The notes beneath the pieces are model-generated. The model saw only the letters and a program-made list of their open reading frames with translations. It had not been told where the DNA came from and searched no databases. Positions 9,001 to 16,708 of a stretch of DNA of 64,000 nucleotides are shown piece after piece. The position numbers were made by a program, and so were the translations under genes. Source of the DNA: Micromonospora sp. RHAY321 (GTDB lineage Bacteria > Actinomycetota > Actinomycetes > Mycobacteriales > Micromonosporaceae). Numbering within the stretch: position 1 is the first letter of the stretch; every line of letters starts with the position of its first letter. Where the stretch lies: positions 496,001-560,000 of the forward strand of contig NZ_JAMHIW010000002.1 of assembly GCF_023896955.1 (NCBI RefSeq). Reading direction: 5' to 3'.

Positions 9001-9912
9001 TTGCGGCTGGTGGGTGACTTCCGCGGCGCCGCCCTGCTGGACCAGCACATCCACGAGCGGCGGCGCGACCGCTTCGGCGAGGAGGACCCGTCCACCCTGG
9101 CGTCGGCCAGCAACTACGGGCGCGGTCTGCGGGACACCGGCGAGCTGTGGCGCTCGCACAGCGTGCTGCAACGCACGTACACGATCCAGCAGAAGGTGAT
9201 CGGCGCGGACCACCCGGAGACGCTGCGGACGGCCAAGGAGTTGGCGCTGACGCTGCGCCAGCTCGGCCGCTTCGCCGACGCGCACCGGCTGATCGAGCGG
9301 ACCGTGCTCCGCTACCAGCGCACCCTCGGCGCCGAGCACGCCGACACGCTGTCGGCCGAGATGGCGTTGGCCACCACCTGGTCGGCGGTGGGTGACAACC
9401 AGACCGCGCTGCGGGTGGCCCGGCGGCTGCGCGACGGCTACAACGAGGTGCTCGGCGAGACGCACGCGATCACCCTGGCCTGCCTGAACAACCTCGGGGT
9501 GCTGCTGCGCAAGCAGGGCGACCACGGTCAGGCGCGGGATCTCTCCCAGCGGGTCCGCGACCAGTTGCTGGCGAACCTCGGTGAGCGCCACCCGCACACC
9601 CTGCTGGCCACCCTCAACCTGGCCAACGACCTGTTCGCCCTCGGTGACCGGGAAACCGCCCTGCTGCTGGACACGACCGCGTACGTGGAGCTGACCCGGG
9701 CGCTGGGCGCCGAGCATCCCGACACCCTCTCCGCGTCGGTCAACCTGGCGGTGAGCCGGCTCGCCACCGAGAGCGAGGCCGACGCCGGGCGGGCCCTCTA
9801 CGACGAGGCGTTCGGGCAGCTGGTGCAGCTCTTCGGCGGCGACAACCCACGGGTGGTCCAGGCTCGTCAGCAGGACCGCTCCAACGCCTACATCGAGCCG
9901 GCCCTGCTCTAG
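6001..9912 (+). CDS. fxsT: FxsT, ParA-like/TIR/NB-ARC/TPR protein of the FxS system
   Basis: A 1303-residue composite protein starting at ATG 6001 after GGGAGG. Domains in order: (1) ParA/MinD-type P-loop with deviant Walker A KGGTGRT at 18-24 and VLVVDWDLESPG; (2) a second TIR-like domain at about 335-460 beginning AVLVSYASADRLWAEW; (3) an NB-ARC/STAND ATPase, FVGR at about 496, Walker A GLGGVGKT near 521, Walker B WLIILDNA near 594; (4) a helical region, then tandem tetratricopeptide repeats of the NLR/kinesin-light-chain type from about 880 to the end. It matches the FxSxx-COOH system TPR protein. The architecture resembles NLR-like immune receptors, but no function is established. Confidence 0.88.
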   Translation: MAVNETARGQIVTFYSYKGGTGRTMALANVAWILASQGLQVLVVDWDLESPGLHRYFHPFLRDKELRATPGVIEMIWDYSIATMQRNRDEDSQELLTGHAKIQRRAVSLNWDFSHGGVIDFVAAGQQDTAYSRLVSTFDWANFYQRQGGASFIDAVRAQMRAEYDVVLIDSRTGLSDVAGICTVQLPDLVVNCFTMSTQSIRGAAAVARSIRSQRPDDPPLLLPVPMRVEDAELRKLETGRDLVRAEFAPFLDHLSDAAAARYWNTIEVPYRAFYAYEEILAAFGDRPEQVGTLLSAYEQLASVVTGGRVSSLHPMPEEDRRRSLTEFERSRLTAEQAVLVSYASADRLWAEWITDQLEEAGLRVDRRAVDVPLRAGGRAEFDRAVGGASRVLAVLTRHYAGTSLAAELWKGATSRDQLGGGGLLVPLRVDESRLAVPYTDRSPVDLTDIDPSTARTRLLEAAGAPAAAVGGRPVGRFPGPFPAVSNVRQHGTPFVGRAAQLEALRDRLTTSPDSATQVVHGLGGVGKTQLAAEYALRFGRDYDLVWWIPADSEDRIRGGLADLGQAMGLGTGGGADAVRRVLDALRRGGPDRRWLIILDNANEPTRAIRTLLPQGPGHVLLTTRDQSWSEYATATELTVFDRAESVQLLRDRVAGLTEDEATQVAEKLGDLPLAVEQGAAYLRATAMQVERYLTSLDTPGLLRILDGRQSAGYSKALAATWLVTLAQLRSEKPAAARLLELCSFYAPEPIPVAMLTGDRFASFMAPFDPTLTDPILQGLVTAELGRYGLAQVDAENNSVRIHRLVQLVIQDQLDDPEEARRQAQLLLAAASPRDPDRPGNWPRYAELWPHVRPSGLHLSTMDEARQLVVDTVRYLYRRGDYDTSRALAQESLDSWRDTDDDDPTKLRMRFHLANVLRAQSHFDRAYEIDRDVYDRQRRIFGEEHLYTLMTARSLGADLRAQGLYHEAEAQDRRTLELSVRSFGDDSGRTLIAENNLAVSLRLVGDFRGAALLDQHIHERRRDRFGEEDPSTLASASNYGRGLRDTGELWRSHSVLQRTYTIQQKVIGADHPETLRTAKELALTLRQLGRFADAHRLIERTVLRYQRTLGAEHADTLSAEMALATTWSAVGDNQTALRVARRLRDGYNEVLGETHAITLACLNNLGVLLRKQGDHGQARDLSQRVRDQLLANLGERHPHTLLATLNLANDLFALGDRETALLLDTTAYVELTRALGAEHPDTLSASVNLAVSRLATESEADAGRALYDEAFGQLVQLFGGDNPRVVQARQQDRSNAYIEPALL

Positions 9913-9956
9913 GCGGTCACACCCGTGTCGGCGGCGACGGCGACAATGAGCAGGTG

Positions 9957-10499
9957 ATGGTTCTCCGTACCGACCGTCTGTCCCTGCGACGTCTGCGCGA
10001 CGACGACCTCGACGCCCTGGCGACCATGAACGCCGATCCGGAGGTCATGCGCTACATCATGGACGGTTCCGTGCGGGATCGTGAGCAGAGCGCGTTGGGT
10101 CTCCGCAAGGTGATCCACGACTGGGACGCCCGGGGGTTCGGCCTGTTCGCCGTCGAGCTGCGGGAGACCGGCGAGGTGGCCGGATGGGTCGGTCTCGCGG
10201 TGCCCGAGTTCCTGCCGGAGGTGCTGCCGGCCGTCGAGATCGGTTGGCGGCTGGACCAGAGGTTCTGGGGGCACGGGTACGCCGCCGAGGCCGCCGCCGA
10301 GGTCCTGCGGTTCGGCTTCGAGGACCGCGACCTGGATCGGATCATCAGCATCCGGCACGTGGACAACGCCCGGTCCGCGCGGGTCATGGAGAAGCTGGGA
10401 ATCTCGTACGCGTTTCGCACCGTCGTACCGGAACACCAGCAGCCCGTCGCCGTGCACGAGATCACCCGCGAGCAGTACCTGGCCCGCCGTCGCGGTTGA
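9957..10499 (+). CDS. GNAT acetyltransferase, RimJ/RimL type
   Basis: A 180-residue GNAT protein: N-terminal LRTDRLSLRRLRDDDLDAL, central VGLAVPEFLP with EIGWRLDQRFWGHGYAAEAA (acetyl-CoA-binding G-x-G-x-A region) and the late NARSARVMEKLG helix of RimJ/RimL N-acetyltransferases. ATG 9957 is preferred to GTG 9954 on spacing from AGCAGG. It follows fxsT by 44 bp on the same strand and overlaps the end of the convergent HExxH gene by 38 bp, so it may be read with the FxS operon. Its substrate is unknown; acetylation of an FxS product is possible but unsupported. Confidence 0.85.
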   Translation: MVLRTDRLSLRRLRDDDLDALATMNADPEVMRYIMDGSVRDREQSALGLRKVIHDWDARGFGLFAVELRETGEVAGWVGLAVPEFLPEVLPAVEIGWRLDQRFWGHGYAAEAAAEVLRFGFEDRDLDRIISIRHVDNARSARVMEKLGISYAFRTVVPEHQQPVAVHEITREQYLARRRG

Positions 10500-12156
10500 C
10501 CGCTGCGGGGCCCGGCTGCGGCGCGGTGTCCAGGCACCAGGCTGCCAGCGCCAGCGGGTCGGCGTCGGGCAGCGCCCGGTGGGCCTCGCGAACCAGGTCC
10601 GGGCGGGTCACCAGGGCACGGGTCGCGGCCGCGTTCCCGGTCAGCCGGGCGGCGAGCGCCAGCCCCACCCAGGCGTCGGTGTCCCCGGGATCGTCACGCA
10701 GCCGTCGCTGGTATCCGTGCAGCGCGCCCTCGGCGTCGCCTGCCGCGTAGGCACGATCAAACGAATCCATTGTGGACGGATCGGTGTCGCCGGCCAGCAG
10801 TCGCCCCCGTACCGCCGCTTCCGGGCCGGTGCCCGCGGCGAGCGCCGGGGCGGCCGGACCGGGCGCGACCGTCGGCGGCGGGCCGCTGCCCGGGCGCGGC
10901 TCGCCTCGCCGCCACGCCCGCACCGCGCGGTCGACCTCGTCCGGGTGCGGGCGCAGGTTGGTCAGGCCCCAGCGCACCGCGCCGCCGTCGGCCACGTCCC
11001 GCACCGCCGCCTCGACCCGGGTGTCCACAGGCTCACGCCAGCCGCGCAGCGTGTGCGCCATGCCGGCGGTGAACGTCCGCCCCGCGTCGGTCAGTTCGGT
11101 GGCGGCCGCGAGTTGCCGGACCGCCCGCGCGGTCTGCTCCCGCCAGTACGCGAACTCGAAGGCGGCGTGGACGCCCTCGGCCCGGCGGCAGCGCCACACC
11201 TCGGCCACCCCCAGGTGCGCGTACGCGCCCTGCAACAGCGCGCCGACCGGCCTTGGGTCGAGCCGCCACGGCGCCCGGTAGCGGGCCGGCCCGCCGGGGT
11301 GGTGCAGCGGCACCAGGTCCAGCAGCGCACCGAGCTTCGTGTGTTGCAGCTCGTGCACCAGCAGCAGGGCGAGGGTCTTCGGGTCGGCCGGTACGGAGAG
11401 CGCGATGGCGCCCAGCGCGTCCCGGCTGGTCGCGCTCACCGCGTGCCCGGACGGTGGGGGCCGCAGCGGCACCAGCGAGCGCAGCAGCCCGGTCAGCCCG
11501 TCGGCGTGCGCCGGCAGGTGCCCCCGCAGCCAGCGCCACGCCTGCCCGGTCAGCCGGGCCAGGTCCGCGGCGTCGGCGGCGGCCAGCCGGGGCGTGGGTG
11601 GGTGGTGGTAGCGCTGCCGCCACGGGTCCTGGTCCTCGATGGACACCTCCACGCCGCTCGCCGGTGTGATCCGCCGTACCGGCAGCCAGCGCGCCGACCC
11701 GTCGCCCGCGACGACGCGTACCGTGCCGTGCCCCGCGCTCACCACCGTCGGGCCGGGGGTGAGGCCCACCGCCCCGCCGAGGGTGGGCAGCAGCAGCGTA
11801 CCGTCCGGGCAGGGCAGGGTCAGTTCGAAGGCGAGCCCGGCGCGGGTCGCCGCGGCGGCGGCGACCGCCGCCAGGTAGCCGGCGTCGGCCGGCCCGGCGA
11901 TGGCGGCGCGTGCCCAGCCGGTGAGCGGCGGGTGTGCCAGCACCTCGGCGACCGCGAGCGGGTCGGCCCGCTCGGCCCGGGTGAGCAGCTCCAGGCCGTC
12001 GCGGACCAGCGGGTCGCCGCCGTACGCCCGGGCGGCGGCGACGGTCAGCAGACGGCGTCGGCCCTGCTGCCCGCCGCGCAGCACGTCGACGGTGCCGGCG
12101 TCGCCGTGCCCGCCGGCCAGCCCGGCGAACTGCGCGTCCGACAGCGGCCCCGGCAC
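10462..12156 (-). CDS. HExxH-type putative peptide beta-hydroxylase of the FxS cluster
   Basis: A 564-residue protein. The metal-binding HELQH lies near residue 267 within LALLLVHELQHTKLGALLDL, followed about 50 residues on by an AYAHLGVAEVW helix that could give the third ligand. The family (HExxH motif domain, now called aKG-HExxH-type peptide beta-hydroxylase) sits beside FxsB and modifies RiPP precursors by beta-hydroxylation. I chose GTG 12156 because it follows the FxsB stop by 4 bases, giving translational coupling; an in-frame start at 12201 would overlap fxsB. Substrate is presumably FxsA; this is inferred from context. Confidence 0.82.
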   Translation of the reverse strand: MPGPLSDAQFAGLAGGHGDAGTVDVLRGGQQGRRRLLTVAAARAYGGDPLVRDGLELLTRAERADPLAVAEVLAHPPLTGWARAAIAGPADAGYLAAVAAAAATRAGLAFELTLPCPDGTLLLPTLGGAVGLTPGPTVVSAGHGTVRVVAGDGSARWLPVRRITPASGVEVSIEDQDPWRQRYHHPPTPRLAAADAADLARLTGQAWRWLRGHLPAHADGLTGLLRSLVPLRPPPSGHAVSATSRDALGAIALSVPADPKTLALLLVHELQHTKLGALLDLVPLHHPGGPARYRAPWRLDPRPVGALLQGAYAHLGVAEVWRCRRAEGVHAAFEFAYWREQTARAVRQLAAATELTDAGRTFTAGMAHTLRGWREPVDTRVEAAVRDVADGGAVRWGLTNLRPHPDEVDRAVRAWRRGEPRPGSGPPPTVAPGPAAPALAAGTGPEAAVRGRLLAGDTDPSTMDSFDRAYAAGDAEGALHGYQRRLRDDPGDTDAWVGLALAARLTGNAAATRALVTRPDLVREAHRALPDADPLALAAWCLDTAPQPGPAAVNRDGGPGTARG

Positions 12157-12160
12157 CTGT

Positions 12161-13432
12161 TCACCGCCCCGTCGGCACGGGCGCGCCGGCCCGTCCGGCA
12201 CCCGTCGCGCCGGCGGGCGGCGTGACGACGGTGCGGCGCAGCGCGTCCACGTCGGCGGCCACCACCGACTGCACGTGCCGGATCAGCCGGAACAGGTCGG
12301 CGCAGTAGACCGACGGGTGCGCGAAGCCGGCGCCGTCGCGGAAACGGTGCGCGTACAGGCCTCCGCCGCACGCGCCGACCACCGGGCAGGTCCGGCAGGC
12401 CGGGGCGAGGGCCGCGATCCCGGTGGGTCGCCCGGCCAGCGACGGGTGGCCCAGCGCCTCGTCGAACGTGTGCCGGAAGACGTCCAGTCCGGTACGCATC
12501 ACCGACGCCGTGGTCGTCTTGAGGGTGTCGGTGCCCTCGATGGTGCCGTCGGTCTCGATCGTCATGATGTCCGGGTCGGTCGCGCCCAGAGCCTGCGTGC
12601 CGCTGCGCCCGCCGAGCAGCAGCGCGATCAGCGACTCGAACAGCCGGATGCCGGTGCGTCGGGGAGTCTCCCGGTACCAGGTGTCGAAGACGGCGATCAG
12701 CCAGTCCGCGTACGGGGTGGCCGGGTCACCCGGGCGGCGTCCGGGCGGGGGAGCGGTCCAGTTGCCGTGCGGCAGCAACAGGTCCAGCAGGGGCGGGTCG
12801 AACTCCCGCAGGCTCCGGTAGACGACGACCGGGTCGTTGGCCAGGTCGACGGTGCAGAGCAGCCCGGCGTACCGGGCCCGGTGCTCGGGCCGGGCCAGCA
12901 GGCGCAGGGCGGCGGCGACCTCGGTGAAGCTGCCCCGCCCGTCGGCGTGCCGGCGGTACCGGTCGTTGGCCGTCCGGTCACCGTCCAGGCTCACGCCGAT
13001 GTCGATGCCGTGCGTGTGGCACAGGGCGAGCATGGCCTCGTCCAGCAGCACCCCGTTGGTCTGCATCGCGACGTCGAGGGTGGCGCCGGTGGGCATCGCG
13101 GTGCGCAGCGTCCGTACCGTCCGGTCGAGCACGGCGGCGCCGGCCAGCAGCGGCTCTCCGCCGTGCAGCACCACCCGGACCCGGTCGGTGCCGTGGCGGG
13201 CGACGTGCGCGGCCAGCCGGTCGGCAACCCGGTCCACGGTGGCGGGCGCGATGACCCGCGGCCGGTCCCGCCAGCCCTGGTCGGCGTGGCGGTAGACGTA
13301 GCAGTAGTCGCAGGCCAGGTTGCAGCGCGAGTGGACCTTGAGCACGAGCTGGCGTACCCGGGGTGCCGCAGCGGATGGCGCGTCGGGGGCAGGCCGGGCC
13401 GGGGCGGCCGACGGCGAGGCGTCGGCCGGCAC
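12161..13432 (-). CDS. fxsB: FxsB, radical SAM/SPASM cyclophane-forming maturase
   Basis: A 423-residue radical SAM enzyme with CxxxCxxC as CNLACDYC (Cys37, Cys41, Cys44), a GGEPLL motif, the QTNGVLLD and VSLDGD segments of SPASM peptide maturases, and C-terminal auxiliary cysteines (ACRTCPVVGACGGG, later YCADLF). FxsB enzymes install a three-residue cyclophane, joining the Phe ring to the Ser beta-carbon within FxS motifs. GTG 13432 starts 2 bases after the FxsA stop, and its stop precedes the HExxH gene by 4 bases, so precursor, maturase and tailoring enzyme form one tight operon. It lies in the cytoplasm by family and needs an Fe-S supply. Confidence 0.93.
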   Translation of the reverse strand: MPADASPSAAPARPAPDAPSAAAPRVRQLVLKVHSRCNLACDYCYVYRHADQGWRDRPRVIAPATVDRVADRLAAHVARHGTDRVRVVLHGGEPLLAGAAVLDRTVRTLRTAMPTGATLDVAMQTNGVLLDEAMLALCHTHGIDIGVSLDGDRTANDRYRRHADGRGSFTEVAAALRLLARPEHRARYAGLLCTVDLANDPVVVYRSLREFDPPLLDLLLPHGNWTAPPPGRRPGDPATPYADWLIAVFDTWYRETPRRTGIRLFESLIALLLGGRSGTQALGATDPDIMTIETDGTIEGTDTLKTTTASVMRTGLDVFRHTFDEALGHPSLAGRPTGIAALAPACRTCPVVGACGGGLYAHRFRDGAGFAHPSVYCADLFRLIRHVQSVVAADVDALRRTVVTPPAGATGAGRAGAPVPTGR

Positions 13433-13434
13433 GG

Positions 13435-13626
13435 TCAGAAGCTCGACTCGAACGCCGACACGTCGCCGGGCCGACCCGGTTCGCTCTCGGCGGCCAACGC
13501 ACCCAGCACGTGGGCCAGCACGCCGTCACCGGCGCCGGCCAGCAGGTCCGCCAGCGGTACGTCCCCGAGCTGCACCAGAGCGGCGCCCGTGGTGACCGGC
13601 GCGGGCGGCTGGGCGTGCTCAGTCAC
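13435..13626 (-). CDS. fxsA: FxsA, FxSxx-COOH cyclophane RiPP precursor
   Basis: A 63-residue precursor, too short for routine calling. GTG 13626 was chosen for its GGGAGGG ribosome-binding site; a longer frame from 13647 lacks one. The protein is an Ala/Leu/Val-rich leader (VPLADLLAGAGDGVLAHVLG is probably helical) followed by an Asp/Ser-rich C-terminus ending exactly in F59-E-S-S-F63, the FxSxx-COOH signature that defines the family. The predicted cross-link is F59-S61. The stop codon lies 2 bases before fxsB. No peptidase, transporter or leader-cleavage site is evident nearby. Mature product and role are unknown. Confidence 0.9.
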   Translation of the reverse strand: MTEHAQPPAPVTTGAALVQLGDVPLADLLAGAGDGVLAHVLGALAAESEPGRPGDVSAFESSF

Positions 13627-13818
13627 CGTGGACCCTCCCACGGCCACGGACCGGCACCTGCGTCACCGCTGCGCTCACTCCGCCTTTCTACACCATCGCG
13701 CCCGACCCGGGACGGCACGACACCGCAGCCGTACCCGCTGGCCACCGCACCGTCACCCGGCGTACCGCCGCCGTCCGGACGCCCGGTGTGGGTCGGGCCG
13801 AATCTTCTGCGCGCGGCC

Positions 13819-13845
13819 TGTCGAACCGGGGGACCGCCGTTCGTG
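13819..13845 (+). promoter_or_regulatory. ECF42-type promoter of the DGPF-sigma operon
   Basis: TGTCGA at 13819-13824 followed after 17 bp by CGT matches the -35 TGTCGA / -10 CGT-type target promoter I recall for ECF42 sigma factors. It lies 52 bp before the ATG at 13897, whose GAGGAGG ribosome-binding site is also clear. Autoregulation by the downstream sigma factor is inferred. Confidence 0.6.
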
Positions 13846-13896
13846 TGGAGGATGAGAGGCCGGTGACGGGCCGGCCGCCCCCCGCGAGGAGGAACG

Positions 13897-14253
13897 ATGA
13901 CGCAGTACCTGCTCAGCATCCACCAGTCCCAGGGCGAGCTGCCCCCGGACCCGGAGTTCCTCGCCGGGGTGATGCGCCAGATCGGCGAGCTGCATGACGA
14001 GTTGGTGGCCGCCGGGTCGTGGGTGTTCGGGCAGGGCCTGCACGGCCCGGAGACCGCCACCGTCCTGCGTCCCCGCGACGGCGAGGTGCTCGTCACCGAC
14101 GGGCCGTTCGTCGAGGGCAAGGAGTACCTGGGCGGCATCACCGTCATCGACGTGCCCGACCTGGACGCCGCCCTGGACTGGGGCCGCCGCTACGCGCTGG
14201 CCACGACGCTGCCGATCGAGGTGCGCCCCTTCCAGGGTGGAGCCGGGGACTGA
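13897..14253 (+). CDS. YciI/DGPF-domain protein
   Basis: A 118-residue YCII-related protein with the defining motif [14 protein letters not shown] around residues 68-81, and start [14 protein letters not shown] proteins are conserved partners of ECF42 sigma factors; their biochemical role is not settled. The sigma gene begins 2 bases after this stop, and an ECF42-type promoter precedes the pair. ATG 13897 has GAGGAGG at 13886-13892. Confidence 0.9.
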   Translation: MTQYLLSIHQSQGELPPDPEFLAGVMRQIGELHDELVAAGSWVFGQGLHGPETATVLRPRDGEVLVTDGPFVEGKEYLGGITVIDVPDLDAALDWGRRYALATTLPIEVRPFQGGAGD

Positions 14254-14255
14254 CC

Positions 14256-15464
14256 GTGCAGGACGTGGAGGCGGTGTTCCGAGCGGAGTACGGCCGCGCG
14301 GTCGCCGTCCTGGTCCGCCTCCTCGGCGACATCGATCTCGCCGAGGAGGCCGTCCAGGAGGCCTTCACCGTCGCCGTGCGGCGGTGGCCGCAGACCGGCC
14401 CGCCGCCCAGCCCGGCCGGCTGGATCATCACCACGGCCCGGAACCGGGCCGTCGACCGGCTGCGCCGGGAGGCGTCCCGGGCCGACCGGCATGCCGAGGC
14501 GGCCCTGCTGTACGCCGCCGATCCGCCCATCGAGGAGGGACCGGTGCGCGACGACCGGCTACGCCTGATCTTCACCTGCTGCCACCCGGCCCTCGCCCCG
14601 GCCGCCCGTGTCGCGCTCACCCTGCGACTGCTCGGCGGCCTGCGCACCGCCGAGATCGCCCGAGCGTTCCTGGTGCCCGAGCCGACGATGGCGCAGCGGC
14701 TGGTACGGGCCAAGTCGAAGATCCGCAACGCCCGGATCCCGTACCGGGTGCCGCGCGACGCCGACCTGCCCGACCGGCTGCACGCCGTGCTCGCGGTGCT
14801 GTACCTGATCTTCAACGAGGGTTACACGGCCAGCACCGGCCAGCGGCTGGTCCGCGCGGAGCTGTGCGCCGAGGCGATCCGGTTGGCGCGGCTGCTGGTC
14901 GAGCTGATGCCGGACGAGCCGGAGGCACTGGGTCTGCTCGCCCTGATGCTGCTCACCGAATCCCGCCGCGACGCGCGGACCACCGCCGACGGCGACCTGA
15001 TACCGCTGCCCCGGCAGGACCGGGGCCGGTGGGACGCCGCACTGGTCGCCGAGGGGCAGGCCCTGGTACGCCGCTGTCTGCGCCGCGACCGACCGGGCCC
15101 GTACCAGATCCAGGCCGCGATCACCGCCGTGCACAGCGCCGCTCCGCGCGCCGCCGACACCGACTGGGGCCAGATCCTCCGGTTGTACGACCAGCTCACG
15201 GCGGTCGCTCCCGGACCGGTGGTGGCGCTGAACCGCGCGGTCGCCCTCGCCGAGGTGGCCGGACCGGCGGAGGCGCTGACCGAGGTGGACGGCCTCGACC
15301 TGGACGGCTACCACGTGCGGCACGTGGTCCGTGCCGATCTGCTGGCCCGACTCGGCCGGGCCGGGGAGGCCGCCGCCGCGTACCGGACGGCCGCCGCACT
15401 CACGGACAACGCGGCCGAAAAGGCGTTCCTGGCCGGGCGGGCAGCGGCCCTGTCACCGGACTGA
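14256..15464 (+). CDS. ECF42-group RNA polymerase sigma factor
   Basis: A 402-residue ECF sigma factor. Sigma-2 at about 3-75 ([20 protein letters not shown], then [17 protein letters not shown]) and sigma-4 at about 110-165 ([30 protein letters not shown]) are followed by a C-terminal extension of some 200 residues with TPR-like helices ([27 protein letters not shown]). That extension and the DGPF partner place it in ECF42, which has no anti-sigma factor and is governed by its own C-terminal extension. GTG 14256 is used because it abuts the upstream stop. Confidence 0.9.
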   Translation: MQDVEAVFRAEYGRAVAVLVRLLGDIDLAEEAVQEAFTVAVRRWPQTGPPPSPAGWIITTARNRAVDRLRREASRADRHAEAALLYAADPPIEEGPVRDDRLRLIFTCCHPALAPAARVALTLRLLGGLRTAEIARAFLVPEPTMAQRLVRAKSKIRNARIPYRVPRDADLPDRLHAVLAVLYLIFNEGYTASTGQRLVRAELCAEAIRLARLLVELMPDEPEALGLLALMLLTESRRDARTTADGDLIPLPRQDRGRWDAALVAEGQALVRRCLRRDRPGPYQIQAAITAVHSAAPRAADTDWGQILRLYDQLTAVAPGPVVALNRAVALAEVAGPAEALTEVDGLDLDGYHVRHVVRADLLARLGRAGEAAAAYRTAAALTDNAAEKAFLAGRAAALSPD

Positions 15465-15552
15465 GCGCGCGTTTGCCCCCTGCCCGCCAGGGAACCCGAG
15501 GCACCCGTCGGCGCGGCGTCGGACGCGGCCGCAGGAACGGATGGAGAAGGCC

Positions 15553-16686
15553 ATGACGAGCCGTGCCACGGCCGCCCGCACCGTGCCTGACCTGGCCGTC
15601 CTCACCCTCGGCGTGGAGGAGGAGTTCCTGCTGCTCGACCCGGACAGCGGACGCAACCTGCCGGTGGCCGACCAGGTGCTGGCCGCGCTGCACGGCACCG
15701 CCCGGGAGCAGAGCCGGCAGGAGTTCCGGCACAGCATGGTGGAGATGGTCACCCCGGTCTGCGCCGACCTCACCGAGCTGCGCGCGCACCTGGTGGCGCT
15801 GCGCCGATCCGCCGTCGAGGCCGCCACGGCGGCCGGGGCCCGCCTGGTCGCGGTCGGTGCCACCCCGGTGGCCGAGCCGCACCGGACGGTGCCCGACAGA
15901 CCGCGCTACCACGCGATGTCGCGCCGGTACGGGCCGGTGGCGCACGACCCGGCGGTCTGCGGGTGTCACGTGCACGTCGGCCTGCCCGACCGCGAACTGG
16001 CCGTGCAGGTCTGCAACCACCTGCGGGTGTGGCTGCCGGTGGTGCAGGCGATCACGACGAACTCGCCGCTGCACGACGGGCGGGACACCGGTCACGCCAG
16101 CTGGCGGTCGATGCAGCTGGAACGCTGGCCCAGCATCGGCCCGACGCCGTACTTCGACTCCGCCGCCGACTACGACCGGACCGTCGACGAGCTGATCGCC
16201 GCCGGCATCATGCTGGACGCCGCGATGGTCTACTGGTACGCCCGGCCGTCGTCGGCGTACCCGACCGTGGAGGTGCGGGTGGGCGACGTCTGCGCGGACG
16301 TCGACGACTCCGTGCTGGTCGCCGCGCTGGTCCGGGCGCTGGTCGCCACCCTCGCCGACGAGGTACGCGCCGGCGTGTCCGCCCCGAACACCCGCGACTG
16401 CCTGGTCGCTGCGGCGCACTGGCGGGCCGCCCACGACGGCCTCGACGGCGAGCTGATCGACCTGCGCGCCGGCGGCACCCGGCCGGCCTGGGACATGGTC
16501 GACGACCTGCTGGCGCTGGTGGCACCGGCCCTGCTGCGGCACGGCGACCTCGGCTACGTGCTGTCGCAGCTCGCCCGGCTGCGACGCGACGGCACCGGCG
16601 CGACCCGGCAGCGTCAGGTGCTGGAGCGCACCGGGAACCTGCGGGCGGTCATCGACGACCTGGCCGCCCGCACCGCCGCCGGCTGA
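15553..16686 (+). CDS. YbdK-type carboxylate-amine ligase (glutamate-cysteine ligase 2 family)
   Basis: A 377-residue ATP-dependent ligase of the GCS2 family. Signatures are LTLGVEEEFLLLD (active-site glutamates), QEFRHSMVEMVT, a cysteine/histidine stretch VCGCHVHVGLPDREL, and QAITTNSPLHDGRDTGHASWR. ATG 15553 is preferred because GGAGAAGG lies immediately upstream; an in-frame ATG at 15541 overlaps that site. Members form weak gamma-glutamyl-cysteine bonds in vitro; true substrates in actinomycetes are often unknown. It stands alone behind the sigma operon and converges on the amidotransferase gene. Confidence 0.88.
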   Translation: MTSRATAARTVPDLAVLTLGVEEEFLLLDPDSGRNLPVADQVLAALHGTAREQSRQEFRHSMVEMVTPVCADLTELRAHLVALRRSAVEAATAAGARLVAVGATPVAEPHRTVPDRPRYHAMSRRYGPVAHDPAVCGCHVHVGLPDRELAVQVCNHLRVWLPVVQAITTNSPLHDGRDTGHASWRSMQLERWPSIGPTPYFDSAADYDRTVDELIAAGIMLDAAMVYWYARPSSAYPTVEVRVGDVCADVDDSVLVAALVRALVATLADEVRAGVSAPNTRDCLVAAAHWRAAHDGLDGELIDLRAGGTRPAWDMVDDLLALVAPALLRHGDLGYVLSQLARLRRDGTGATRQRQVLERTGNLRAVIDDLAARTAAG

Positions 16687-16708
16687 CTCTGCCGGTCTGC
16701 TCACTCTT

